Source: Lachnospiraceae bacterium (GTDB taxonomy: Bacteria > Bacillota > Clostridia > Lachnospirales > Lachnospiraceae). From it: DNA of 64,000 bases. Below the pieces are notes generated by a model, which saw nothing but the letters and a program-made list of their open reading frames with translations, had not been told where the DNA came from and did not search any database. The position numbers were made by a program, and so were the translations under genes. The stretch covers positions 1 to 64,000 of the forward strand of contig SVEE01000007.1 in the NCBI GenBank assembly GCA_015057525.1. Reading direction: 5' to 3'. Below are positions 18,586 to 26,865 of this stretch, piece after piece (the stretch's first letter is position 1; each line of letters begins with the position of its first letter).

Positions 18586-19347
18586 TTAAAATGATTTATC
18601 TATGAAGGGGATACCTCTGTGGATATATGTGACATCCTCTGTGGCGTTATAGGTAAATGCAATATTTACATTTACTTTCTTATCATTTTGATACACATAT
18701 TCATCTATGTTTTTGCTATATCCATATACGCATAGGGTATCATCTAATGTGAGTCGTTCGATTTCATTTGCATCAACACTTTCCATAAAATTATTAATCA
18801 TGGTTTCAGTTTCGCTGTCGGTTAACTGTCCCTTTGTCTGGCTACACATATAGATATTTGTGGTTGGTGCCATCCCTAAATCCTTGTATAAAGTGTCTAA
18901 AGTATCTTTGTAGGTGTAGGCTGTGGAACCAGCTGAACCTTTTAATATGATTTCCATCATAATGTAATTTTCCTGTACGTTTTGTCCATAATTTTCTTCG
19001 CCAGTTAGTGAAATTACTTTTATTGTTGTATCTGCTTGAGCACCCTTTTTTTCTAGAGTAGTAATAGAACCACTTTCAGTGTCTTTTGATGTAATTTCAT
19101 ATCCTGAATCTAAGGATATTTCAGTTGCTAAATGTCTTACTATAGCTTCTTTTTTATCTGGAGTTAGAAGTTCATTTCCGTAATATGCATATGCCTTGAC
19201 TGTGCTTTCCTGTAGGTTGTCTATACCGTAGCTCATAACCTGTTCAACCATTTTTTCTTCTCTGTTTATAGAAGAATTGATGAATAACTGCAAAAGAGCA
19301 GCTGCCCATATAAGTACCAACACATAAATTTTTGACTTTGTATTCAT
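18586..19347 (-). CDS. YwmB-like secreted protein
   Basis: 253 aa with an uncleaved or cleaved N-terminal hydrophobic segment (about 5-25). The body resembles the YwmB family (often labelled TATA-box-binding-protein-like because of fold): motifs near YKDLG and the ending with AFTYNATEDVTYIHRGIPFI. Family function is unknown but it is common in spore-forming and related Firmicutes and is exported. Start at 19347 follows AAGGAAGTAAT. It is transcribed towards element A and divergently from tyrA. Confidence 0.7.
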   Translation of the reverse strand: MNTKSKIYVLVLIWAAALLQLFINSSINREEKMVEQVMSYGIDNLQESTVKAYAYYGNELLTPDKKEAIVRHLATEISLDSGYEITSKDTESGSITTLEKKGAQADTTIKVISLTGEENYGQNVQENYIMMEIILKGSAGSTAYTYKDTLDTLYKDLGMAPTTNIYMCSQTKGQLTDSETETMINNFMESVDANEIERLTLDDTLCVYGYSKNIDEYVYQNDKKVNVNIAFTYNATEDVTYIHRGIPFIDKSF

Positions 19348-19440
19348 TATATTACTTCCTTTTTTATATTTTTATTTGCTAAGGCAAATTATTGTAAAAA
19401 TAGTATTTCCAAGTTTTGGTATACTCATACACTAAAAATA

Positions 19441-19469
19441 TTTACTTTAGCACTTTAGTGTGCTATACT
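19441..19469 (+). promoter_or_regulatory. Probable tyrA promoter
   Basis: TTTACT (19441-19446) and TATACT (19464-19469) are 17 bases apart. A short inverted repeat, TAGCAC with GTGTGCTA, fills the spacer and could be an operator. Confidence 0.55.
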
Positions 19470-19524
19470 TGCACGAAAGGGATATGAAAGCACATAATAA
19501 ACGTTATAGAAAGAAGGTTTAGAT

Positions 19525-20367
19525 ATGACGGTTGGAATAGTCGGACTTGGTCTTATTGGAGGCTCCTTTGCCAAGGCATATAGTGAAAATGATGACCATA
19601 AGGTGATTGCATATGACATCGATGAACAAGCTATGCAGGCTGCATATGAACAAAAACTTATAGATGGAAAATTAGACGAGAATAATATATCCTCTTGTGA
19701 TTTAGTTCTTGTGGCATTATATCCTCAGGCTGCTATAGATTACATTGAGAAAATGGCACCGCGTATCGGTGATAAAACCATGGTTATAGATTGCTGTGGT
19801 GTTAAAAAGTTTGTATGTGACAAATGCTTTAAGATTGCTAAAGAGAACAGTTTTACATTTATAGGTGGTCATCCTATGGCAGGAAGACATTTTTCGGGAC
19901 TTGAATACAGCACAAAAACTATGTACAATGGTGCATCCATGGTGCTTGTTCCAGAGAATTTGAATGATACAGAAGTTATTGATAGAGCAAAAAAATTGTT
20001 ATCGCCTATTAAGTTTGGTAAATTTACTATTTGTGATGCCCAAAGGCATGATGCTATGATAGCCTTTACATCACAGATGGCGCATGTGGTATCAAATGCA
20101 TACGTAAAAAGTCCTACAGCCAAAAATCATGATGGATTTTCTGCTGGTAGTTACAAGGACTTAACTCGAGTTGCATGGCTCAATGAAAACATGTGGACAG
20201 AACTATTTTTGGAGAATAAAGAATGTCTGGTTGAGGAGCTTGATTATTTCATTAAGTCCTTAACAGAATATAAAACTGCCATGGAAAATGACGATGCAGC
20301 AACATTAAAAAAACTTCTTGCAGATGGCAAAAAATGTAAAGAAGATATAGATGGTATAACATTCTAA
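19525..20367 (+). CDS. tyrA: Prephenate dehydrogenase
   Basis: 280 aa. Rossmann dinucleotide site at the N-terminus (GIVGLGLIGGS), then GGHPMAGRHFSG, which is the family signature with the substrate-site His. It oxidatively decarboxylates prephenate to 4-hydroxyphenylpyruvate in tyrosine synthesis. There is no C-terminal ACT domain, so tyrosine feedback through ACT is not expected. It stands alone between a promoter and a long hairpin. Start follows AAGAAGG. Confidence 0.92.
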   Translation: MTVGIVGLGLIGGSFAKAYSENDDHKVIAYDIDEQAMQAAYEQKLIDGKLDENNISSCDLVLVALYPQAAIDYIEKMAPRIGDKTMVIDCCGVKKFVCDKCFKIAKENSFTFIGGHPMAGRHFSGLEYSTKTMYNGASMVLVPENLNDTEVIDRAKKLLSPIKFGKFTICDAQRHDAMIAFTSQMAHVVSNAYVKSPTAKNHDGFSAGSYKDLTRVAWLNENMWTELFLENKECLVEELDYFIKSLTEYKTAMENDDAATLKKLLADGKKCKEDIDGITF

Positions 20368-20373
20368 AAAACG

Positions 20374-20453
20374 AAGTGTCAATAAGGTATAATTTCAATT
20401 ATGATACAGTTATGGTATCAAATTTAAAATCATACCTTATTGACACTTTTTTT
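20374..20453 (+). terminator. Long perfect inverted repeat, terminator of tyrA and possible operator
   Basis: AAGTGTCAATAAGGTAT (20374-20390) pairs perfectly with its complement at 20432-20448, with inner pairing GATAC/GTATC and a T-run after the right arm. It will stop tyrA transcripts. The right arm also contains the -35 box of the next operon, so the same palindrome could be bound by that operon's DNA-binding protein. Confidence 0.85.
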
Positions 20454-20468
20454 GTTTTGTTTTATATT
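20440..20468 (+). promoter_or_regulatory. Promoter of the HipA-like kinase operon
   Basis: TTGACA (20440-20445) and TATATT (20463-20468) are 17 bases apart. The -35 box lies in the right arm of the palindrome just upstream, and the predicted start is only about 14 bases before the start codon region. Confidence 0.7.
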
Positions 20469-20488
20469 GATAAAAAGGAGGTGTCTAT

Positions 20489-21331
20489 ATGGATTTTTCT
20501 AATTGCACATTAAGTGGAACATATTATGGTGGCAGTGAGAGAAAAATAGGTGTATTAGTTGATGGCGCAGAGTATATGCTGAAATTTCAGAAAAAGACAC
20601 CTTTTGGGATTAGAAATAATCATATTTCTGAATATATAGGTTCCCATGTTTTTGACTTGCTTGGTTTCAATGTGCAGGAAACTTTTTTAGGCACTTATAA
20701 TGGAGAGATGGTTGTTGCCTGCAAGAATTTTGTTACAAAAGGGGCTCAGTTTGTTCCTTTTAATGATGTTGGTGAGAGTACATTAGAGCAGGATAAAGAA
20801 AAATATAGTTATTCGTATACAGACATTATGCAGATGCTAAAAGATAATTCTAAGCTTACAGATGTTAAAGAAACTATATCTGCTTTTTGGGAGCTTTTTA
20901 TTGTGGATGCTTTGCTTGGGAACTTTGACCGCCATGGTTCTAACTGGGGATTTATTAAAAAAGATAATTTGTATCATTTAGCTCCGATATTTGATAACGG
21001 TTCGTGCCTTTTTCCTAATTTAGTGGATACAGATGAGATGCAAGATATAATAAATTCTGATGAAGAAACTATGAAGAGAGTTTACACATTTCCTACTTCA
21101 CAGATTAAATTAAACGGAAAAAAGAGCTCGTATTATGAGATTATAAACAGTTTGACGTTTCCAGAATGTAATAAAGCTCTTGTGGCAATATATAACAGAA
21201 TAGACATTAATGAAATATGTTCATTGATTGATGAAACCGAATATATAACGGACACGCAGAGGCTTTTTTATAAGCATATGATTATGGCTAGATACGAGAA
21301 CATAATTAAACATACTTATAAATCCATGTGA
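20489..21331 (+). CDS. HipA-like Ser/Thr kinase core (HipT-like toxin candidate)
   Basis: 280 aa, much shorter than HipA (about 440 aa), because the HipA N-subdomain 1 is missing. A Gly-rich loop lies at about 10-21 (SGTYYGGSERKIG) with Lys32 after it. The catalytic motif is NFDRHGSNWG (Asp147, His149, Asn152) and the metal motif is IFDNGS (Asp169). These match HipA/CtkA-type kinases, which phosphorylate aminoacyl-tRNA synthetases or other targets and act as toxins. Start follows AAGGAGGTG. It is 13 bases upstream of a DNA-binding partner gene, the layout of a toxin-antitoxin operon. All key residues are kept, so it is probably active. Confidence 0.8.
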   Translation: MDFSNCTLSGTYYGGSERKIGVLVDGAEYMLKFQKKTPFGIRNNHISEYIGSHVFDLLGFNVQETFLGTYNGEMVVACKNFVTKGAQFVPFNDVGESTLEQDKEKYSYSYTDIMQMLKDNSKLTDVKETISAFWELFIVDALLGNFDRHGSNWGFIKKDNLYHLAPIFDNGSCLFPNLVDTDEMQDIINSDEETMKRVYTFPTSQIKLNGKKSSYYEIINSLTFPECNKALVAIYNRIDINEICSLIDETEYITDTQRLFYKHMIMARYENIIKHTYKSM

Positions 21332-21344
21332 AAGGGATGATAAT

Positions 21345-22127
21345 ATGAGAGAATTTATAACAGAGGGTTGTATTTGTGTACAGGATAATATGGGTATAGA
21401 ATATTGTGTTGCCCAGATAATATACAGAGTATGGGAAAATGAAGAGTTTGAATATATTTTTAGACCAAACTATGCAGTTATAGATTTATTGGATGCATCA
21501 GTTTTTCAAGGTATACCAGGGCTTGATTTAGATAAGAGACAAAAGGAATATATCAGAAAGAATATTATTCCTGTGTTTATATCAGAGAGAAGTCCGAGCT
21601 CTAACAGAGAGGATTTGTGGGAACTTTTAGAAGCATGCGACATGGATTATCTTAACCAGCTAGAATGGCTTATTAGGACGGATACACATTATAGCGGAGA
21701 CGGATTGTATGTTAAGGCTTCTTGTGCGCAACAAGCAGATGGAATAATAAATGCAGATATGGAAGTGAAGAAGCTTACTCGCTCAAGAGATGTGCTTAGA
21801 CGGTTGCTTGATTATGTGTGTGGGGGATATAACATAGAGTATCAAGGTATGTCCATAACAGATAGCAATAGATTGTTTTGCTATAATCTTTTGTATGGTC
21901 TATACAAGAAAGAAGAGGGTTATATAAGACAACAGCAGGCACATGGTATTAAGGCGGCAAAGGCTCAGGGCAAATACAAGGGAAGAAAGCAGATTACAGT
22001 TGAATCGACTAAGTTTTATGAGGTGGCTAGAAAGTATAAGAATAAGAAGATATCTGCTGATGAGGCTGCTAATATGCTAGGTATAAGCCGTTCTACATTT
22101 TTTAGAAGACTTAAGGACAAGAAGTAA
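21345..22127 (+). CDS. Fusion of HipA N-subdomain-like domain and truncated serine resolvase
   Basis: 260 aa. Residues about 1-123 resemble the HipA N-subdomain 1 missing from the kinase upstream: GIPGLDLDKR, then PVFISERSPSSNRED and LIRT-YSGD-LYV correspond to the end of that subdomain. Residues about 138-260 resemble the later part of a serine resolvase: KKLTRSRD (resolvase DRLxRS, one Arg changed to Lys143), SITDSNRLF, the long helix QQAHGIKAAKAQGKYKGRK, and a helix-turn-helix ending GISRSTFFRRLK. The resolvase segment carrying the Ser nucleophile is absent, so recombination is not expected. Likely role: combined neutraliser and autorepressor of the kinase. This assignment is by eye. Confidence 0.65.
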   Translation: MREFITEGCICVQDNMGIEYCVAQIIYRVWENEEFEYIFRPNYAVIDLLDASVFQGIPGLDLDKRQKEYIRKNIIPVFISERSPSSNREDLWELLEACDMDYLNQLEWLIRTDTHYSGDGLYVKASCAQQADGIINADMEVKKLTRSRDVLRRLLDYVCGGYNIEYQGMSITDSNRLFCYNLLYGLYKKEEGYIRQQQAHGIKAAKAQGKYKGRKQITVESTKFYEVARKYKNKKISADEAANMLGISRSTFFRRLKDKK

Positions 22128-22162
22128 AAATGTCTTGCACATTGCCTGTGCAAGACATTTTT
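22126..22162. terminator. Bidirectional terminator between convergent genes
   Basis: AAAAATGTCTTGCACA (22126-22141) pairs perfectly with TGTGCAAGACATTTTT (22147-22162) across a 5-base loop. Confidence 0.92.
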
Positions 22163-22169
22163 ATAAAAT

Positions 22170-22835
22170 TTATTCGATTACTTCGTTGAGGAATTTTTTG
22201 TATTTTTTTATAGGTGTATTATAGCAAAAAGGACTAGTTTGGTTTTTCCATTTATCTTTTGTTTTGTTTCCCATAACAGAATAGAGAGAAGTAGTGCCTT
22301 TAACTGCGAATCTGGTGTTTGTTGTAATGGTTTCATTTGTATCATCAAAACAATAAAATTCATTAAACATTACAACCGTATTTTGCAGTTTTATAGCTGT
22401 CTCTTCAGTATTGTCAAGAATTAGACAAGGTATATGAAAAGTATCTATTTTTTGACATTCTTCTTTGTTTTCAAACTCAAACTGTTGAGTGCTCAAACAA
22501 TATATAAGAAGATTTCTGCCGTAGTTATCATGGTATCCCCAATCGCCACCTACCAAAGGATAAGCATAGGCTAAGAATTTAATATTTTCATTATCCTTGT
22601 CCTGCAAAATAACAGCAGGACATTCTATTTCTTCTCGTGCTTCCGGACTACCTTGTGTGTAGGTGGTATAAGTAAGTTTTTCAATTATCTTGAAATCCTT
22701 ATCGTAGTATTTTTCCATTTGGTGAGCTATTTGGTAGTAGCCTGGTTTTTTGACTTCAAAAAAGATTATTAAAATTACAGTAATAATAAATAGGCAGGAG
22801 AGTATGGTTACGATTCTGTTTATAGTTTTTTTCAA
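22170..22835 (-). CDS. Hypothetical membrane-anchored exported protein
   Basis: 221 aa with one hydrophobic N-terminal segment (about 8-27) and an extracytoplasmic body containing a GGDWGYHDNYGR stretch and two or three Cys. No family recognised. The start at 22835 is preceded by AAGGTGG. It is convergent with the HipA-like operon and shares its terminator. Confidence 0.6.
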   Translation of the reverse strand: MKKTINRIVTILSCLFIITVILIIFFEVKKPGYYQIAHQMEKYYDKDFKIIEKLTYTTYTQGSPEAREEIECPAVILQDKDNENIKFLAYAYPLVGGDWGYHDNYGRNLLIYCLSTQQFEFENKEECQKIDTFHIPCLILDNTEETAIKLQNTVVMFNEFYCFDDTNETITTNTRFAVKGTTSLYSVMGNKTKDKWKNQTSPFCYNTPIKKYKKFLNEVIE

Positions 22836-22930
22836 TTAATCCACCACCTTAAAAATGTTAACTACATTTTATCAATATAAATAATATAATGCAAACCTAT
22901 TAATATATAAATGGTAAACAATTCTTTTTC

Positions 22931-22959
22931 TTGACATTTTTGCATTTCAGTTCTACAAT
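22931..22959 (+). promoter_or_regulatory. Strong vegetative promoter of the thrS leader
   Basis: Perfect TTGACA (22931-22936), 17-base spacer, TACAAT (22954-22959). Transcription would start near 22966, just before the T-box stem I. Confidence 0.85.
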
Positions 22960-22978
22960 CAAGTTTAGTTTAATAAAT

Positions 22979-23221
22979 ATCGGCTATGAAGAGACGAGTA
23001 CCATAAAAACGGACTACAGAGAGAATTCCACTACCCGCTGAGAGAGAATTCAGAACACGCCTATGGGAAGACTACCTCGGAGCTGCTTATACAAAATATA
23101 AGCCGTTGATTACGTTACAATCATAATTAAGTGCCGTCTGGACTATATTCAGATGGAACTAGGGTGGAACCGCGATATATCGTCCCTAGCGTAGTAATGC
23201 GCTAGGGACTTTCTTATTTTT
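22979..23221 (+). ncRNA. T-box riboswitch controlling thrS
   Basis: The leader has T-box stem I beginning near 22979, a GAAGAGACGAGTACC segment whose ACC suits a Thr specifier, the conserved T-box AGGGTGGAACCGCG at 23161-23174, and a terminator made of AGCGTAG-flanking arms TCCCTAGCG / CGCTAGGGA (23183-23208) with a T-rich tail to 23221. Family knowledge: uncharged tRNA-Thr pairs with the specifier and the T-box bulge and favours the antiterminator, allowing thrS transcription. Confidence 0.95.
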
Positions 23222-23272
23222 GTGTAGTAATCTAGCGTAATAAAATATTTTATTACTTGACGAGGACTTATT

Positions 23273-23491
23273 ATATTTGAGTTTCTTATGGAGTTTGAGG
23301 ATTGCAAGATATAATAAGCAAATTTTAAACTGCGTACTTAGCGATTGACGAAATCCACTGATTACGGAGACTTAGGCGCGAAGGCATTCCTGAGCGTCTT
23401 AGACGAAGTTGACAGTTAGTTCGGCAACGCGTTGCAGTTGTTTGCTATTATATCTTACGATACTCAAATTCCTATAAGAAAACTCAAATAT
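23273..23491 (+). ncRNA. Structured repeat element, copy B, in the thrS leader
   Basis: Arms ATATTTGAGTTTCTTAT (23273-23289) and its near complement ending at 23491 form the base; AAGATATAATAAGCAAA (23306-23322) pairs with 23440-23456 region TTTGCTATTATATCTT. The arm sequences are unrelated to those of copy A, yet the apical core is nearly the same. Core hairpin CGTC (23395-23398) with GACG (23402-23405), and CTG (23358-23360) with CAG (23413-23415), replace CGAC/GTCG and CCG/CGG in copy A. It lies between the T-box terminator and thrS, so it is transcribed only on read-through. A perfect palindrome of 18 bases, TAATAAAATATTTTATTA, precedes it at 23237-23254. Confidence 0.75.
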
Positions 23492-23550
23492 GGCAATTAC
23501 TGTCTAAGTATAATGTTGGTATTATAAGAAAATAGAAAGGAAGAAAGACT

Positions 23551-25488
23551 ATGATTATCACTTTAAAAGACGGCTCATCAAAAGAATATTCTCAGCCAAT
23601 GAGTGCTTATGACATTGCGGCTGATATCAGCGAAGGACTTGCACGTATGGCATGTGCAGCGGAGATTGATGGAAAAACATGTGATTTAAGAACAATTATC
23701 GACAAGGATGCAAATCTTAACATTTATACATTTAATGACGAAGAGGGAAAGAAAACCTTCTGGCATACAGCAAGCCACATTCTTGCACAGGCAGTAAAAA
23801 GACTTTATCCTGATGCAAAGTGTGCTATTGGACCAGCTATTGACAATGGCTTCTACTATGATTTTGATATGCCATCCCTTTCAAGAGATGAGCTTGATAA
23901 AATCGAGGCAGAGATGAAGAAGATAGTTAAGGAAGCTGCTGATATCACAAGTTTTACACTTCCTAGAGAAGAGGCAATTAAGCTTATGGAGGAGAAAGCT
24001 GAACCATATAAGGTTGAGCTTATTAAGGATTTACCAGAGGATTCAATAATCAGCTTCTATACACAGGATGACTTTACTGACCTTTGTGCAGGTCCACACC
24101 TTATGTCTACAAAGACAGTTAAATTCTTCAAGCTTACATCTTCTTCAGGTGCATACTGGAGAGGAAGCTCGGACAATAAGATGCTTACTCGTATTTATGG
24201 AACAGCATTTACTAAGAAGGCTGATCTTGAGGAAAGACTTGAGTTTCTTGAAAATATTAAGCTTCGTGACCACAATAAGTTAGGTCGTGAGTTAGAGCTT
24301 TTCACTACAGTAGACGTTATCGGACAGGGACTTCCGCTTATAATGCCAAAGGGTGTTCAGATTATTCAGACACTCCAGAGATGGATTGAGGATGAGGAAG
24401 AAAAACGTGGTTACATGAGAACTAAGACTCCTCTTATGGCAAAGTCTGACCTTTACAAGATTTCAGGACACTGGGATCACTATAAAGAAGGTATGTTTGT
24501 GCTTGGTGATGAGGAGAAGGATAAAGAGGTATTTGCACTTCGCCCTATGACTTGTCCATTCCAGTACTATGTATATAAGGCAAGCCAGAAGTCATATAGA
24601 GATTTACCATGTAGATACGGCGAGACTTCAACACTTTTCAGAAATGAGGATTCAGGTGAGATGCATGGACTTACACGAGTTCGTCAGTTCACTATTTCAG
24701 AGGGACATCTCATTGTAAGACCTGATCAGATGGTTAGCGAATTTAAAGATTGTATTGCTCTTGCACAGTATTGTCTGCAGACACTCGGTGTAGAGGAAGA
24801 TGTAACATACCATCTTTCAAAATGGGATCCAGAAAACAAGGAAAAATATATAGGCGAGCCAGAGGTTTGGGAGAAGACAGAACAGGATATCAGAAATATT
24901 CTTACTGAGCTTAACATTCCGTTTACTGAGGATGTAGGCGAAGCTGCGTTCTACGGACCAAAGGTAGACATTAATGCTAAAAATGTTTATGGTAAAGAAG
25001 ATACGATGATTACAATTCAGTGGGATGCTTTGCTTGCTGAGCAGTTCGATATGTATTTCATCAATAAAGAAGGTGAGAAGGAGAGACCTTACATCATTCA
25101 CAGAACTTCAATGGGATGCTATGAGAGAACACTTGCATGGCTTATTGAGAAGTACGCTGGTGCATTCCCAACATGGCTTTCTCCAGAGCAGGTTCGTATC
25201 CTTCCTATATCCGAGAAGCATCATGAGTATGCAAATTCTGTTCTTGCTAAGCTCAAAGCAGCAGGCGTTAGAGCAACAATTGATGAAAGAGCAGAAAAGA
25301 TTGGTTACAAGATTCGAGAAGCTCGTCTTCAGAAGCTTCCATACATGCTTATTATCGGTGCTAACGAAGAGGAAGCAAATGCGGTTTCTGTTAGAAAACG
25401 TGGTGAAGATGGTGATTTAGGAAGTATGCCTGTAGATAAGTTTATAGCTGATATTGTCAAAGAGATTGAGGACAAGGTAATTAGCTAA
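23551..25488 (+). CDS. thrS: Threonyl-tRNA synthetase
   Basis: 645 aa, full length. N-terminal TGS domain (about 1-60), editing domain with HTASH (about 72-76) and the CAGPH motif, then the class II core with motif 2 (FRNE-SGEMHGLTRVRQF), zinc-site Cys in RPMTCPF, and motif 3 (MGCYERTLAWLIE), then the anticodon-binding domain with DERAEKIGYKIREA. It charges tRNA-Thr and edits mischarged Ser. Controlled by the T-box upstream; element B lies in the same leader. HipA-type kinases can target tRNA synthetases, but the nearby kinase operon is separate. Confidence 0.98.
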   Translation: MIITLKDGSSKEYSQPMSAYDIAADISEGLARMACAAEIDGKTCDLRTIIDKDANLNIYTFNDEEGKKTFWHTASHILAQAVKRLYPDAKCAIGPAIDNGFYYDFDMPSLSRDELDKIEAEMKKIVKEAADITSFTLPREEAIKLMEEKAEPYKVELIKDLPEDSIISFYTQDDFTDLCAGPHLMSTKTVKFFKLTSSSGAYWRGSSDNKMLTRIYGTAFTKKADLEERLEFLENIKLRDHNKLGRELELFTTVDVIGQGLPLIMPKGVQIIQTLQRWIEDEEEKRGYMRTKTPLMAKSDLYKISGHWDHYKEGMFVLGDEEKDKEVFALRPMTCPFQYYVYKASQKSYRDLPCRYGETSTLFRNEDSGEMHGLTRVRQFTISEGHLIVRPDQMVSEFKDCIALAQYCLQTLGVEEDVTYHLSKWDPENKEKYIGEPEVWEKTEQDIRNILTELNIPFTEDVGEAAFYGPKVDINAKNVYGKEDTMITIQWDALLAEQFDMYFINKEGEKERPYIIHRTSMGCYERTLAWLIEKYAGAFPTWLSPEQVRILPISEKHHEYANSVLAKLKAAGVRATIDERAEKIGYKIREARLQKLPYMLIIGANEEEANAVSVRKRGEDGDLGSMPVDKFIADIVKEIEDKVIS

Positions 25489-25500
25489 TTTGGAGGAAAC

Positions 25501-25941
25501 ATGAAAGAATCAAAGGATAAAGAAGAATTGACACCTTTGGCTAAGGAACTTGAGTCTAAGGCAAAGAAAACAACTATTATAGTGGTTTGTGTCGTAGCTG
25601 TTATAGCAATAATTTTTTCTGTATATTATTTTGCCTTAGGTGGTCGATATAATGGAAAATATGAGCTTTCTTCTGTTACGGTATTAGGTATGACCGTGGA
25701 GTCGGAAGATTTTGCAGAAGTGTTTGGTGACCAGGGTCATCTTACAATGATTGTCAAGGGTGATAAATGCACCTTTGAAGGAGATTTGATAGATAGCTTT
25801 GTTGGTGAAGAACATCAAATAAAAATAAAAAAAGATACAGTTACTTTGGATTTTGCAGTAGGTGCTGATTTTACTGGTACTTATGAAAAAGGTAAAATCG
25901 TAATAGATATGGGTGGAATGTATCTGAATTTTGAAAAATAA
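25501..25941 (+). CDS. Hypothetical membrane-anchored small protein
   Basis: 146 aa. A charged cytoplasmic N-terminus (1-23), one membrane segment (about 24-46) and an outside domain of about 100 residues with alternating hydrophobic residues and Gly (GGRYNGKYEL, GTYEKGKIVIDMGG), suggesting a small beta-barrel or lipocalin-like fold. Thirteen bases after thrS and probably read from the same transcript. No family named. Confidence 0.65.
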   Translation: MKESKDKEELTPLAKELESKAKKTTIIVVCVVAVIAIIFSVYYFALGGRYNGKYELSSVTVLGMTVESEDFAEVFGDQGHLTMIVKGDKCTFEGDLIDSFVGEEHQIKIKKDTVTLDFAVGADFTGTYEKGKIVIDMGGMYLNFEK

Positions 25942-25978
25942 AAAGAGGTGTGCACTTTCGTAGTGCACACCTTTTTTT
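25941..25978. terminator. Terminator of the thrS operon
   Basis: AGAGGTGTGCACT pairs with AGTGCACACCTTT around a TTCG-type loop; A-run before and T-run after. The stop codon of the convergent gene overlaps the T-run. Confidence 0.92.
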
Positions 25979-26669
25979 ACTGTGGACCAACTGTAATGTT
26001 TGTGGATACAGCTGAATTTATAATTGCTTCATCTATTGCTAAAAAGTCTTTGTCGCTGATGTAGTACACATTATCGTCGATGATAATTTCTACTGTGACA
26101 ACTTTCTCCGCTGCGTAAGTCATGTTAAGACATGCAGTGTTGAGAATTTCTAAAAGTCCGGTTGAGAACTCTGTCTCGTATTGTTCCATTGTGTAGTCGT
26201 TGTAGTCTCCGTTGGCTACGGCTTCATTGAACTGGGTAATGTACGCGTTAACTTCTTCTGAGGTTTGTGCAAATATGTCTATAGGATATATGGTTACATC
26301 AACTAAGTAGGCTGTTCCGTCTTTATATGCGTTCGAAACCTTGTAATTAACCTTACTGTAAATATTCTTTGCCAGGTCAACATAGCCTTGTCTCATTGTA
26401 GATGCATTAGAAAGAGTTATGCCGTAGTAAGCCAAAATGTTGTCTGCTAAAAGCTCTACATTGGCTTGATAAAGAGCATCTGCATCCTCTTGGTTAGCAC
26501 CAGTCGCTTTAACATAATCATCAGTGGCACCTAAGTAGTTGATTGCAATAAGACTCTTAACATAGTCACGATATCTTTTTTCAGCCTTTTTGTCTCTGCA
26601 GCCTACAAGGGAAAATGAAAGAATAAAGCAAAGTAATAGGCAGGTTATTTTTTTGATTTTATATTTCAT
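25977..26669 (-). CDS. Putative lipoprotein
   Basis: 230 aa. Basic start, hydrophobic stretch and lipobox SLVGC (Cys about 24) mark a lipoprotein held on the outer face of the membrane. The mature part is mostly helical with ionisable residues and ends TNITVGPQ. No catalytic motif seen and family not recognised. Start at 26669 follows AAAGGAAC. Transcribed towards the thrS operon terminator. Confidence 0.7.
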   Translation of the reverse strand: MKYKIKKITCLLLCFILSFSLVGCRDKKAEKRYRDYVKSLIAINYLGATDDYVKATGANQEDADALYQANVELLADNILAYYGITLSNASTMRQGYVDLAKNIYSKVNYKVSNAYKDGTAYLVDVTIYPIDIFAQTSEEVNAYITQFNEAVANGDYNDYTMEQYETEFSTGLLEILNTACLNMTYAAEKVVTVEIIIDDNVYYISDKDFLAIDEAIINSAVSTNITVGPQ

Positions 26670-26865
26670 ATTATAGTTCCTTTCAGATATTCATGAATTA
26701 GATTATAACACATGGTATATTTAAATGCGATATAAAAATAATCTTTTGTTCATCATTTTTTAACATACTACGACAAAAAATAAGTGCATTGTGATATATT
26801 ATGTGATATACTATTACCGATTGATATTTACAATAATAAGTTTGTTGAAAGGGGAATATGTAGGC

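Noticed and set aside
21345-22127. Active site-specific recombinase
   Set aside because: The N-terminal segment with the catalytic Ser is absent and one conserved Arg is Lys; no inverted site pair is seen nearby.
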